From the NCBI GenBank assembly GCA_012838235.1, contig DUPQ01000024.1, forward strand, positions 1 through 58,593: a DNA stretch of 58,593 nt. The letters are read 5' to 3'. The notes under the pieces are model-generated. The model was given only the letters and a program-made list of their open reading frames with translations. It ran no database searches and was not told where the DNA came from. Position 1 is the stretch's first letter, and the number at the start of each line of letters is the position of its first letter. A program made the position numbers and the translations under genes. This DNA comes from Clostridiaceae bacterium. Lineage in GTDB: Bacteria > Bacillota > Clostridia > DUPQ01. This document shows positions 18,128 through 27,453 of the stretch, in pieces.

Positions 18128-19504
18128 TTATCTCTCATCAATATCGATGTATTCGCTGCGGTCTGCAACCGCTATATATGCGGGACGTATTATCTTACCG
18201 TTGTTTGCCAACTCTTCTATCCTGTGAGCAGACCAGCCCAAAATTCTGGAGATTGCAAAAATAGGAGTATATAATTCCTCGGGAATATCCAGTTGTCTGT
18301 AAAGATATCCGGAATAATAGTCGACATTTATCGCAATATTTCCCGTTACATTCCTTTTTTTCCGTATTACTTCGGGAGCTATGTACTGTAGCTTATCGTA
18401 CAGGGTGTATAATCTGTCTTTCTTTTTGTCGGACATGTATTTTACCAGCTGATCACGTAAAATCAGTGCCCTGGGATCGGATACCGAGTAGACCGCATGC
18501 CCCAGTCCGTAAATGAGACCGGATTTATCAAATGCTTCTTTGGCAAGAATTTTTTCCAGATATGCTTCAATATTCTTATCCGAAAGTACTTTGACATGTT
18601 TTAATATGTCATCCATCATGTGTACTACTTTCAGATTGGCACCTCCGTGACGGGGACCTTTCAGTGAACCGAGCGAAGCGGATACACAGGAATAAGTATC
18701 GGTACCGCTGGATGTTACCACATGAGTGGTGAATGTGGAGTTGTTACCTCCGCCGTGCTCCGCCTGCAGTATCATACATATATCCAGAATGTGCGCCTGT
18801 TCCTGAGTGTACCTGTCCGTACCCTTAAGCATGTACAGAAAGTTCTCTGCAGTGGAAAGTTCCGGTTTGGGTTGTCTTATGTAGAGATTCTTTCCGAGTA
18901 TATAGTGGCGATATGCCTGATAACTGTATACGGCCAGCATGGGCATTACCGCTATCAATTGTACGGCTTGTCTGAATACATTCTTTACGGATATATCGTC
19001 TGGATTATTGTCATACGAGTAAAGGGTAAGTATGCTTCTGGAAATGGCATTCATAACATCCTTGGAGGGAGCTTTTAGAATAATATCCCTGACAAAACTG
19101 TCGGGTACCGAACGAAAATCGTTAAGCAGTTGAACAAATTCCTCCAATTCCTTCCTGTCGGGTAGAGATCCGCATAACAACAGATAAGCACACTCTTCAT
19201 ATCCGAATCGGTTATTCTTCATAATGCCTTTGATTATGTCGAATATATCAATACCTCTGTAGTACATTACGCCTTCAATGGGAACACGTATACCGTCTTC
19301 ATTTGTTATATACCCGTTCATTTCGGATATCTCGGTAAGTCCGGTTATTACACCTACTCCCTTATTGTCACGTAAGCCTCTGAAAACATTGTATTTTTCA
19401 TATAATTCATTACTAATAATGTCACTTGCCAATGCTTTCTCGCTGAGTTGCTCTATTTTTTTGTCGTTTGAGGCTAATATATCCTCGAATCTGGTTTTTA
19501 ACAA
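18128..19504 (-). CDS. gltA: Citrate synthase (Si type)
   Basis: A 458-residue enzyme condensing acetyl-CoA and oxaloacetate. The catalytic signature is present: histidine of RHGGANLKVV, histidine of YGLGHAVYSVSDPRA and aspartate of NVDYYSGYLYRQL. The active-site arginines follow. An N-terminal extension of about 60 residues before the citrate synthase core is common in clostridial members. A 231-base divergent gap precedes it, with GGAAGGA as RBS. The AEC carrier is downstream. 2-methylcitrate synthase activity is possible, but no prp genes are nearby. Confidence 0.92.
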   Translation of the reverse strand: MLKTRFEDILASNDKKIEQLSEKALASDIISNELYEKYNVFRGLRDNKGVGVITGLTEISEMNGYITNEDGIRVPIEGVMYYRGIDIFDIIKGIMKNNRFGYEECAYLLLCGSLPDRKELEEFVQLLNDFRSVPDSFVRDIILKAPSKDVMNAISRSILTLYSYDNNPDDISVKNVFRQAVQLIAVMPMLAVYSYQAYRHYILGKNLYIRQPKPELSTAENFLYMLKGTDRYTQEQAHILDICMILQAEHGGGNNSTFTTHVVTSSGTDTYSCVSASLGSLKGPRHGGANLKVVHMMDDILKHVKVLSDKNIEAYLEKILAKEAFDKSGLIYGLGHAVYSVSDPRALILRDQLVKYMSDKKKDRLYTLYDKLQYIAPEVIRKKRNVTGNIAINVDYYSGYLYRQLDIPEELYTPIFAISRILGWSAHRIEELANNGKIIRPAYIAVADRSEYIDIDER

Positions 19505-19623
19505 TGATTGTCCTTCCTTTTTTCGTATGTAATAATAACATAAATCATACTTCTAATAAAGTTATTTATAACATCTTCGATTGCCCGACACTCTTTTTTG
19601 CTATTCTTTATGTCTCAGGATAA

Positions 19624-19652
19624 TTGACTCGGTTATGATAAAGGAATATAAT
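19624..19652 (+). promoter_or_regulatory. Promoter for the GT4/acyl-CoA ligase operon
   Basis: TTGACT (19624-19629) and TATAAT (19647-19652) with a 17-base spacer, 84 bases before the ATG at 19736. Confidence 0.7.
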
Positions 19653-19735
19653 TGAACTTGTGGATACTTTGCCGTCAGGTTATATGGGGTTAACGCTGAT
19701 TTGCATATTAAGAGTATTCGGACAGGAACTTAAAA

Positions 19736-20917
19736 ATGAGGATAGGACAGTTTACCGATTCATTTCTGCCGATAGTTGACGGAGTAGGGCGGGTCGTTTA
19801 CGGCTATGCGGATGCATTAAGCAGGAGAGGACACGAGTGTTATGTTATTACACCCATTTCCGATGCCGGTTTCCGAGGCAAGTATCCGTTTGATATTGTG
19901 GACTTTTACGGAGTTACGGTACCTGAATATACACAGTATAAGATGGGTATACCCGCATGGGATATCCATTATCATGAGAGAATTAAGACAATAAAATTGG
20001 ATATAATTCATGTGCACAGTCCCTTTCGTTCGGGTTTTGAAGGGTTACGTTTGTCAAAAAAAATGAAGATACCGTTAGTCGGAACCTTTCATTCCAAATA
20101 TTATGAAGATTTTCTGCAGGCTTTGAAAGTACAAACTCTGGCAGAAGCCGGAGCGATGATGGTGGGAAATTTTTATAAAAAATGTGATGAAGTCTGGGCG
20201 GTAAGCGATATTTCGGCTGAAGCCTTGAAAAGTTACGGATATAAAGGTGATATCAGGATAATGCGAAACGGTACGGAAGTGCGAAAACCCGACAGAAAGA
20301 ATGTCAACTATGTGAAGACACTTTTCAATTTAGATGATGTGCCTGTAATTCTTTTTGTGGGGCAGATGAACTGGAAGAAGAATATACAAAAAGTACTGGA
20401 AGCGGTCAGCCTGCTTGATAGGCAGGGATACAAAACAAAATTGATTTTAGCGGGGCAGGGACCTCATACTGAAGAAATAAAGAGAAAGATAACGGAACTG
20501 AATATATCCGACAGTGTGGAAATGACAGGGCATATTTCCGATGTCAACATACTGGACGGTTTGTACGGATTAGCGGAAATATTGGCTTTTCCGTCATTGT
20601 ATGATAACAGCCCCATGGTGGTAAGAGAAGCGGCAGCAATGATGACACCTTCGTTATTGGTGCGCAGCAGCAGTGCATCGGAAGGCATTACGGACGGATA
20701 TAACGGATATTTATGCGAAGATAATTCAAAAGACATAGCAAGCGTTCTGAAAAGGGTGTTGTTTGAAGAAAAGAACGGGATAAGACAGGTTGGCAGGAAT
20801 GCACAGATGACAATACCTGTTTCCTGGGACACCGTAATAGAGGACGTTGAAAAATGTTATTTTGATCTTATTCGGATGAAGAAGAACAAGAGGGCAGGCA
20901 GAAAGGAATATGTATAG
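19736..20917 (+). CDS. GT4-family glycosyltransferase
   Basis: A 393-residue GT-B enzyme without signal peptide. The amino-terminal Rossmann start MRIGQFTDSFLPIVDGVGRV has the G-rich acceptor loop of GT4 enzymes. VILFVGQMNWKKN begins the donor domain, and the EX7E-like nucleotide-sugar region reads around VVREAAAMMTPSLL. It resembles diacylglycerol glucosyltransferases and PimB-like enzymes, so a membrane glycolipid product is plausible. The acyl-CoA ligase follows after 13 bases, which fits lipid work. Donor and acceptor are unproven. Confidence 0.88.
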   Translation: MRIGQFTDSFLPIVDGVGRVVYGYADALSRRGHECYVITPISDAGFRGKYPFDIVDFYGVTVPEYTQYKMGIPAWDIHYHERIKTIKLDIIHVHSPFRSGFEGLRLSKKMKIPLVGTFHSKYYEDFLQALKVQTLAEAGAMMVGNFYKKCDEVWAVSDISAEALKSYGYKGDIRIMRNGTEVRKPDRKNVNYVKTLFNLDDVPVILFVGQMNWKKNIQKVLEAVSLLDRQGYKTKLILAGQGPHTEEIKRKITELNISDSVEMTGHISDVNILDGLYGLAEILAFPSLYDNSPMVVREAAAMMTPSLLVRSSSASEGITDGYNGYLCEDNSKDIASVLKRVLFEEKNGIRQVGRNAQMTIPVSWDTVIEDVEKCYFDLIRMKKNKRAGRKEYV

Positions 20918-20930
20918 GAAAGGTGATAAC

Positions 20931-22643
20931 ATGAAACCGAATATTAAAACTCCGTGGCTTACAAGCTATAAGGATTTGCCGTTTTATCTGGATTATCCGG
21001 ACATTTCCATGTTTGATATGATGGAAAGAGCGGCAAAAAGCACTCCAAATCTTTATGCATATGATTTTCTGGGAGTAAAATGCACATTTAAGAACTTTGT
21101 GAAAAAAGTCCGGCAGTGTGCAAAAGCATTAACCGCTATCGGGATTAAGCAAGGTGACAGAGTAACGGTCTGTCTTCCCAACTGTCCGCAGGCATTGTTT
21201 ATGTTTTACGGATTGAATCTGATAGGAGCATTGGGCAATATGATTCATCCTCTGTCTTCCGAAGGGGAGATAGAATTCTTTCTTAACGATTCAAAAAGCA
21301 AGGCTGCAATAACCCTTGAGCAGTTTTACGGTAAATTTGCTGCGATAAAATCTAAAGTGCATCCGGAAATACTGATAATATCCTCCATAAAGGATGAGTT
21401 AAATATTCCTCTTTCAATCGGATATGAACTTACTCAGGGCAGAAAGATAAAAAAAGTGCCTAAAGATGCAAAAATACTTAAGTATAAAGACTTCATGAAA
21501 AAAGGCAAGGCTTTCAAAGGCAGTTATGAGGTGGAACGAAAGGGTAATGATCCTGCGGTAATACTGTACAGCGGGGGAACTACGGGTACTACCAAGGGGA
21601 TACTGCTGTCCAACCTCAATTTTAATGCTCTTGCCATGCAGACAATGATAATGGGAAATTGCAATAAGCCCGGTAATACCATGCTTTCCATTATGCCGGT
21701 TTTTCACGGATTCGGGTTGGGTATATGTATACATACCGCGCTGTGTGCTTCCTGTACATGCATACTGGTTCCCCGCTTCAATGCGGCTTCCTATGCAAAA
21801 CTGCTGAAAAAGAAGCAACCGAATTATATTGCGGGTGTACCCACTCTGTTTGAAGCTCTCTTAAGAAATCCGTACATGGATAATGTAAATTTAAGCTGTC
21901 TTGAAGGAGTATTCTCCGGCGGAGATTCTTTATCAATCGAGCTTAAGAGAAAGTTGGACAAGTTTTTGAAAGAACACGGCTGCAATGTTCAGGTGCGGGA
22001 AGGATACGGTACCACCGAGTGTGTTACCGCAAGTTGTCTTACTCCGAAGGACTTCTATAAAGAGGGAAGTATAGGAATCCCTTATCCCGACACATATTAT
22101 AAGATAGTCAAAGTGGGGACAACAGAGGAAGTTCCGTACAATGAAGAAGGAGAGATATGTATTCACGGTCCGTCGGTAATGATAGGTTACTGTAATAATG
22201 AAAAAGAAACCGCCGAAACACTGAGAAAACACGATGACGGTTATATATGGCTTCATACCGGTGATTTGGGCAAGATGGATGAAGACGGATTCGTGTATTT
22301 TTCTCAAAGAATAAAGAGAATGATTATTACTTCGGGATATAATGTTTATCCGTCCCGGCTGGAGAACATACTTGATGCCCATGAAGCAGTATCCATGTCT
22401 TGTGTAATAGGTGTCAAGGATCCGTACAAAATCCAGAAAGTAAAGGCATTTGTGGTATTGAAAGCGGGATTTGAACCGAATGATATTACAAAACAAAACA
22501 TATTTGAATACTGTAAGAAGCATATAGCAAAATATGCCCTTCCGTATGATATTGAGTTCAGAGAGGATCTTCCCAAAACACTTGTGGGAAAAGTCGCTTA
22601 CAGGGAACTGGAAAAAGAAGAGATGAACAAAATGGGAGCCTAA
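20931..22643 (+). CDS. AMP-dependent acyl-CoA synthetase/ligase
   Basis: 570 residues from the ATG with AAAGGTG five bases upstream; an alternative in-frame ATG at 20910 would overlap the previous gene. Adenylate-forming motifs are intact: the P-loop YSGGTTGTTKG (about 210-220), EGYGTTE, and LHTGDLGKMDEDGFVYF followed by the hinge KRMIITSGYNVYPSRLE. The catalytic lysine lies in LVGKVAYREL near the C-terminus. It should activate a fatty or other carboxylic acid to its CoA ester through an acyl-AMP. It is coexpressed with the GT4 gene. Confidence 0.9.
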   Translation: MKPNIKTPWLTSYKDLPFYLDYPDISMFDMMERAAKSTPNLYAYDFLGVKCTFKNFVKKVRQCAKALTAIGIKQGDRVTVCLPNCPQALFMFYGLNLIGALGNMIHPLSSEGEIEFFLNDSKSKAAITLEQFYGKFAAIKSKVHPEILIISSIKDELNIPLSIGYELTQGRKIKKVPKDAKILKYKDFMKKGKAFKGSYEVERKGNDPAVILYSGGTTGTTKGILLSNLNFNALAMQTMIMGNCNKPGNTMLSIMPVFHGFGLGICIHTALCASCTCILVPRFNAASYAKLLKKKQPNYIAGVPTLFEALLRNPYMDNVNLSCLEGVFSGGDSLSIELKRKLDKFLKEHGCNVQVREGYGTTECVTASCLTPKDFYKEGSIGIPYPDTYYKIVKVGTTEEVPYNEEGEICIHGPSVMIGYCNNEKETAETLRKHDDGYIWLHTGDLGKMDEDGFVYFSQRIKRMIITSGYNVYPSRLENILDAHEAVSMSCVIGVKDPYKIQKVKAFVVLKAGFEPNDITKQNIFEYCKKHIAKYALPYDIEFREDLPKTLVGKVAYRELEKEEMNKMGA

Positions 22644-22670
22644 GACTCCTTTTTGTTTGTTGTCGGTTGC

Positions 22671-22705
22671 AAAACTTCTTTGTCGGATTATGCAAAGAAG
22701 TTTTT
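22671..22705 (+). terminator. Intrinsic terminator overlapping the end of the convergent gene
   Basis: AAAACTTCTTTG (22671-22682) pairs perfectly with CAAAGAAGTTTT (22693-22704) around a ten-base loop and ends in five T. The right arm lies inside the last codons of the minus-strand gene that stops at 22688. Confidence 0.8.
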
Positions 22706-24016
22706 ATATCTGTGGAAAGTTATGTTATTTGCGTTATGGAAGTTATACGGTTTATTGATTGCGGTTCTGTTTACATAAACTATGTCTTTTTCTTCAATAA
22801 ACCAGTCGGGATATTGCAATGCGGCTTTACTTCTGTCCGCTGTGCCTAAAAGATCGGCAATGTCCTTACAGAATTCCCAGTCTATAAGATTTTTCGAGCG
22901 ATATACGCTGAGTATTTGTCTGATGTTTTTGCAGCGCTCGTCTATTCTGTTTCCCATTGCGTAATGATATCCGTCGCTATGGGTTCTGACAACAAATTTA
23001 CTGTGCGAAACGGGAAGATCCACCGCTTTTATAAACTTCAACGGTGCCGATATGTCCTGCTTATTCACTTCACATAAGACGGCGGATATGTTTTGTATTA
23101 AATTACATCGGAGAATGTTATACAGTTTACCGTCAAAACCCTGCACAAGATTGCCCTCTATGCATACGGGATCTTCCTTTGCAATTATTCCCTCATCATT
23201 TTTTGTAATGTATAAAGGTTTTGTGATTGTCCAGTTGGCCGGGTTCATAATGTCGTCGTCAATACCGCAGGAAAGGGCATGTATTGCAAATTTGTGTTTC
23301 CAGGTTCCGTATTCAACATTCAACCACAGTCTGCCGTCTGAAATAATCGCAGGCATGGGTGCTTTGTGAAATCCTTTGATATCATCTTGACACTTTGCAA
23401 ACAGACATACCGATTCCGGCCAGGTTGCGCCTTTATCATAAGACTTATGCAACATTATATCCCCGTATTCTGTGCTTATTCCGTACATATATACAATTCC
23501 GTTTATCAAAAAGAGACTGCCCCAGAAGCAGGGAGACAACTGGCTTAAGTACTCCCAAGTTTCTCCTTTGTCTTTTGACTTAAAAAACAGTGTGAGATTC
23601 TGAGCGGTATATTGCCAGAAGACATCGTGTGAACAGATATAGGTGTTTTCATCCAGTTTCAGTATACTCGGCGAACAGGTAGATTTACCTGAAGGATAGT
23701 AATAGTAGTCATCTTTATGTATGTAGTTTACCGTTTTGAACTTTCTTTTATTCGGATAAGGGGTAAAAAGCCTGGTGCACGACGGTTCTTTGATTCTTCC
23801 CGAATTGTCAACTGAAGTGAGGCTGACAAAGTAGTCCAGGTTGTTTATGAGATTATTAACGGTTACCTTTGTTTCGGATTTGTCCAGTTTCTTTTGTATC
23901 AAGGGCATACTTGTCGTCAACGGTTTTACGGTCATTACAAGCTCATATTCCGAACTGCATTTGTATTCAAATACCAGTCCTTTATCTATCGGCTCCATTC
24001 TGGTTATTGTAATCAT
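22688..24016 (-). CDS. Fn3-like plus BNR/Asp-box propeller protein
   Basis: 442 residues, no signal peptide. Residues about 1-90 look like a fibronectin type III domain, ending NNLDYFVSLTSVDNSG and a FTPYP linker. The rest is an Asp-box propeller with SKDKGETWEYL and SYDKGATWPES and degenerate later blades. The sialidase arginine motif is not evident. It is a third BNR protein in this window, distant from the pair at 7674-9812. A cytosolic glycosidase or lyase acting on imported glycans is possible. I do not assign a substrate. Confidence 0.7.
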   Translation of the reverse strand: MITITRMEPIDKGLVFEYKCSSEYELVMTVKPLTTSMPLIQKKLDKSETKVTVNNLINNLDYFVSLTSVDNSGRIKEPSCTRLFTPYPNKRKFKTVNYIHKDDYYYYPSGKSTCSPSILKLDENTYICSHDVFWQYTAQNLTLFFKSKDKGETWEYLSQLSPCFWGSLFLINGIVYMYGISTEYGDIMLHKSYDKGATWPESVCLFAKCQDDIKGFHKAPMPAIISDGRLWLNVEYGTWKHKFAIHALSCGIDDDIMNPANWTITKPLYITKNDEGIIAKEDPVCIEGNLVQGFDGKLYNILRCNLIQNISAVLCEVNKQDISAPLKFIKAVDLPVSHSKFVVRTHSDGYHYAMGNRIDERCKNIRQILSVYRSKNLIDWEFCKDIADLLGTADRSKAALQYPDWFIEEKDIVYVNRTAINKPYNFHNANNITFHRYKNFFA

Positions 24017-24146
24017 GTCATCCTCCGCTAATGCTTATTTTAATCTTACCAAACAAATTTGCCTTATTCCAATATATAACAGGTAGGAAAGAGCAAAAAA
24101 TATTGAAAAAGAGAAAAACAACCGAGCATTTAACCAATATTTTATA

Positions 24147-24174
24147 TTGCAATCAGCAGTTCATGTGTTATACT
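24147..24174 (+). promoter_or_regulatory. Promoter for the GltS-like carrier
   Basis: TTGCAA (24147-24152) and TATACT (24169-24174) with a 16-base spacer, 48 bases before the ATG at 24223. It lies in a 206-base divergent gap. Confidence 0.6.
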
Positions 24175-24222
24175 GAAATAAGTTATGACTAGCTCATAAA
24201 AACTTTCAAAGGAGAGTATATT

Positions 24223-25650
24223 ATGCCTACAGGAATGAACTTTTGGGATACCGGAATGTGGTCGTTTATAATAACACTGACGATTTTGCTTACCTGTATG
24301 ATGGTAGCAAATTTTTTAAGAAGAGTTATAAAGCCGCTTAGAAGATCGTTAATACCCAGCTCGGTGTTGGGAGGTTTTCTCGCACTGTTTGCCGATTTCA
24401 TATTTAAGAAAATTACAGGTAATTCCATGTTCAATCCTGTAATGCTGGAAGCATTGACTTATCACGGTTTGGGCTTGGGATTTGCGGCCGTGGCATTAAA
24501 AACCACCGAACGTAAAATTGTCGGTGACAGTAAAAAAGATATAATGAATTACGGCTTGACAACAGTATCCGCTTATGTGCTTCAGGGAGCAATCGGTATT
24601 GCCATTATGTTGATTTTAGGATTATTCTTGTCCGACACATTCCCGGCTGCAGGGCTTCTTTTACCTATGGGATACGGGCAGGGACCGGGTCAGGCATATA
24701 ACTGGGGACATACCTATGAGGTCCTGTGGGGATTTGAGCACGGTACAAGTTTCGGTCTTACTCTTGCCGCTACCGGCTTTATATCGGCCAGTGTAGGAGG
24801 TATTTTTTATCTGGAAAGATTAAAAAGGAAAGGGTTGGTAAAAAACACGTTTGAAGATGAGATAGTGGCATCGGAAGAAGATGAAGAAAATAAACCGGCT
24901 AAAGGAGAGATACCGTTATCCGAATCCATGGATAAGCTCACAGTGCAGGTTGCTTTAGTTCTTATTTCCTATGCTCTTGCTTATCTTTTCATGTGGGGAA
25001 TCAACAAAATAATAGAAGCCGGCATATTAGGTACTTTCGGTACGAATACATTGCAACCTCTTATATGGGGATTTAACTTCCTGATTTCCACTGTATTTGC
25101 CGTCCTTGTTAAGACTTTCCTCAGATTTCTCAAAAAGAAGAAAATAATGAAGAGGGAATATACATCCAATTTCATGCAGAACAGGATATCGGGGTTTATG
25201 TTCGATATAATGGTGGTGGCTTCTATAGCCGCAATAAAGCTTTCAGCTTTCCAGCATCGTTCATTTATAATACCCATCATCGCATTATCCGTAGCAGGGT
25301 GTGTGTTTACTTACATACAGTGTGATTTTATAGCTAAAAGACTGTTTAAAGGTTATGAGCATGAGTCTTTCCTTGCTTTGTACGGAATGCTCACAGGAAC
25401 GGCAAGTACCGGAATAATCCTTCTCAGAGAGATTGATCCTTACTTTTCGACTCCTGCCGCCACCAATCTTGTGTACCAGCAGTTGTACGCTATTCTGTTC
25501 GGTTTTCCAGTTCTTTTACTCCTTGGATTTGCCCCGCAGAGCAATACAAACTTATGGATAACATTTATAGTCCTTATAGTATTGCTGGCAGTATATACTG
25601 TACTGCTTTTCAGAGACAGCATTTTTAAAAAGAAGAAAAAGACTGCTTAG
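24223..25650 (+). CDS. Sodium/glutamate symporter (GltS)-family carrier
   Basis: A 475-residue membrane protein with about ten to twelve helices. The amino half has SLIPSSVLGGFLALFADFI and the loop LLLPMGYGQGPGQAYNWGHT, like the re-entrant glycine-rich loop of the ESS/GltS family. A charged insert (about 220-245, rich in Glu and Lys) separates the two halves. RBS AAAGGAG precedes the start. The family moves glutamate with sodium; substrate here is inferred only. It seems monocistronic, with a promoter for the next gene following. Confidence 0.78.
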   Translation: MPTGMNFWDTGMWSFIITLTILLTCMMVANFLRRVIKPLRRSLIPSSVLGGFLALFADFIFKKITGNSMFNPVMLEALTYHGLGLGFAAVALKTTERKIVGDSKKDIMNYGLTTVSAYVLQGAIGIAIMLILGLFLSDTFPAAGLLLPMGYGQGPGQAYNWGHTYEVLWGFEHGTSFGLTLAATGFISASVGGIFYLERLKRKGLVKNTFEDEIVASEEDEENKPAKGEIPLSESMDKLTVQVALVLISYALAYLFMWGINKIIEAGILGTFGTNTLQPLIWGFNFLISTVFAVLVKTFLRFLKKKKIMKREYTSNFMQNRISGFMFDIMVVASIAAIKLSAFQHRSFIIPIIALSVAGCVFTYIQCDFIAKRLFKGYEHESFLALYGMLTGTASTGIILLREIDPYFSTPAATNLVYQQLYAILFGFPVLLLLGFAPQSNTNLWITFIVLIVLLAVYTVLLFRDSIFKKKKKTA

Positions 25651-25698
25651 TAAACCTGAGCAGTGAAAATGAATAAGCGGGGAATAAAAACAGTTCTG

Positions 25699-25726
25699 TT
25701 AAAACGGACTCCGGATGGTATATAAT
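25699..25726 (+). promoter_or_regulatory. Promoter for the GPH symporter gene
   Basis: TTAAAA (25699-25704) and TATAAT (25721-25726) with a 16-base spacer, 48 bases before the start at 25774. Confidence 0.55.
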
Positions 25727-25773
25727 AAAATGGTAAGGATTTTAAATACAATTTGATATAGAAGGAGAGGGGT

Positions 25774-27240
25774 ATGGAGAACGATAAGATATTTAATCGA
25801 AACAAGTGGTTTTACTCTTTAGGCGGTATAGGGCGTGATATGGCATATCAGCTTTTCTCGGCGTATTTGCTGACTTATGTCATGTTTACAAAGACGTTGA
25901 CCAATGCCCAATTCGCCGCAATATCGATTATTATGGTAATATGCCGTATATTCGATGCTTTAAATGATCCTGTTATGGGAGGTATTATTGAGAATACCAG
26001 AATGAAATGGGGAAAATTCAAGCCATGGATTGTAATAGGAGCATTGACAAATGCCGTAGTCATGGTGATATACTTTTCCTCTCCGTTGGAAGGTTGGCCT
26101 TTTGTTATCTTCTTCGCATGTATGTATCTTTTATTCGATATTACGTTTACCATGAACGATATCGGATACTGGGCAATGCTTCCGTCTTTAGCAAAAGATC
26201 AGAAGCAAAGAGCTACATTGACGTCAATGGCAAACCTGTTTGCATCCATAGGAGCAATAATTGCTTTTGCAACAATACCCATTCTGACAAACGGTCCCAA
26301 TGCAATAGGCGGTAACTCCATTACGGGATATATGTGGGTATCGATTATTATTGCAATACTCTTTGTAGCCTTCCAGTTGATGACGGCAATCTTAGTTAAA
26401 GAAGCACCGGTCTCCTATCGCAGTGAAGGTGAGAAAATAGGGCTTAAAGCAATGTTTAAGGTGGTTTTCAAAAACGACCAGTTGCTGTGGACTTCGCTTG
26501 TAATGTTGCTGTATAATCTCGGATCTTCACTTATTAATGTTTTCGGTATTATTTATGTCTACATGTATTTCGGCTATGACGGAATTAATATAACAATGTT
26601 TGTGGGGGCTTATGCTTTAGGGAATCTGTTGATTAATATAGTGTATCCTCAATTGGTTAAAGTCATGACAAGAAAACAGATTGCTACCACCGGACTTATA
26701 GGAGTTATTATCGGCTACGGATTCTTCTTTATAATAGGTGTGCTGATTCCCATGAATTATCTGCTTTTATGTGTATCCGGATTTATTCTTTCATTCGGTC
26801 AGGCAATGATATATATGGTTACAACCATAAATCTTACCAACTGTATCGAATACAATGAGTATAAGACCGGTAACCGTGATGAAGCCATTATATTCTCAAT
26901 ACGTCCTTTTATGGCTAAAATGAGCTCGGCGTTGCAGCAGGGTATAGTCGGTGCAGCGTATCTGGCTCTGGGTATAACTGCTATTACCAACGGTATATCG
27001 GAAGCCGAAAGATTAAGTAACATGGGGCTTATCAGTGCGGAAGAGAAGAGTACAATGATAGAACAGGCATTGGCACTCGGAACCGATTCCATGAAAATGA
27101 ATTTCAGAATATTCATTGTGGTGGTTCCGATAATATTGATTTCGTTGGCATATCTTGTAATGATGAAAAAGAATAAGATTGACGAAGAAACGTATGACCG
27201 GATGATGTTGGAGATAAGCCAAAGGAAACAGGCCGAATAG
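25774..27240 (+). CDS. Glycoside-pentoside-hexuronide (GPH) cation symporter
   Basis: A 488-residue, 12-helix transporter of the MelB/XynP family. The diagnostic start WFYSLGGIGRDMAYQLFSAY and the first cytoplasmic loop RIFDALNDPVMGGIIENT (Asp residues that bind the cation in MelB) are clear, followed by MKWGKFKPWI. The central loop contains FKVVFKNDQLLW. It should import a glycoside or oligosaccharide with Na+ or H+. RBS AGGAGAGG. No glycosidase is adjacent; the Fn3-BNR protein is two genes away. An intrinsic terminator follows. Confidence 0.88.
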   Translation: MENDKIFNRNKWFYSLGGIGRDMAYQLFSAYLLTYVMFTKTLTNAQFAAISIIMVICRIFDALNDPVMGGIIENTRMKWGKFKPWIVIGALTNAVVMVIYFSSPLEGWPFVIFFACMYLLFDITFTMNDIGYWAMLPSLAKDQKQRATLTSMANLFASIGAIIAFATIPILTNGPNAIGGNSITGYMWVSIIIAILFVAFQLMTAILVKEAPVSYRSEGEKIGLKAMFKVVFKNDQLLWTSLVMLLYNLGSSLINVFGIIYVYMYFGYDGINITMFVGAYALGNLLINIVYPQLVKVMTRKQIATTGLIGVIIGYGFFFIIGVLIPMNYLLLCVSGFILSFGQAMIYMVTTINLTNCIEYNEYKTGNRDEAIIFSIRPFMAKMSSALQQGIVGAAYLALGITAITNGISEAERLSNMGLISAEEKSTMIEQALALGTDSMKMNFRIFIVVVPIILISLAYLVMMKKNKIDEETYDRMMLEISQRKQAE

Positions 27241-27260
27241 ACTTAAAGAACATATATTGC

Positions 27261-27290
27261 AAAACAGCTTCCGTAACGGAGGCTGTTTTA
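27261..27290 (+). terminator. Intrinsic terminator after the GPH symporter
   Basis: AAAACAGC pairs with GCTGTTTT around a TCCG/CGGA inner stem and TAA loop, ending in TTTTAG. It separates this gene from the next promoter. Confidence 0.75.
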
Positions 27291-27372
27291 GTTGATATCG
27301 GATAAATGTGTAAAATGTAAATGAATAAATGAAACTGAAAGTAATAAAAATGTTAATACTGCAATTATTGTA

Positions 27373-27401
27373 TTGCAATTATGCAAAAATGATTATATAA
27401 T
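27373..27401 (+). promoter_or_regulatory. Promoter with palindromic -35 region
   Basis: TTGCAA (27373-27378) and TATAAT (27396-27401) with 17-base spacing, 53 bases before the start at 27454. The -35 box lies in a short palindrome, TTGCA-ATTA-TGCAA (27373-27386), preceded by a second GCAATTATTG copy, which could bind a regulator. Confidence 0.65.
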
Positions 27402-27453
27402 GCGGAATAATTTATGCTGATTAGCATATTAATGAAAGGAATGAAAACAAATT

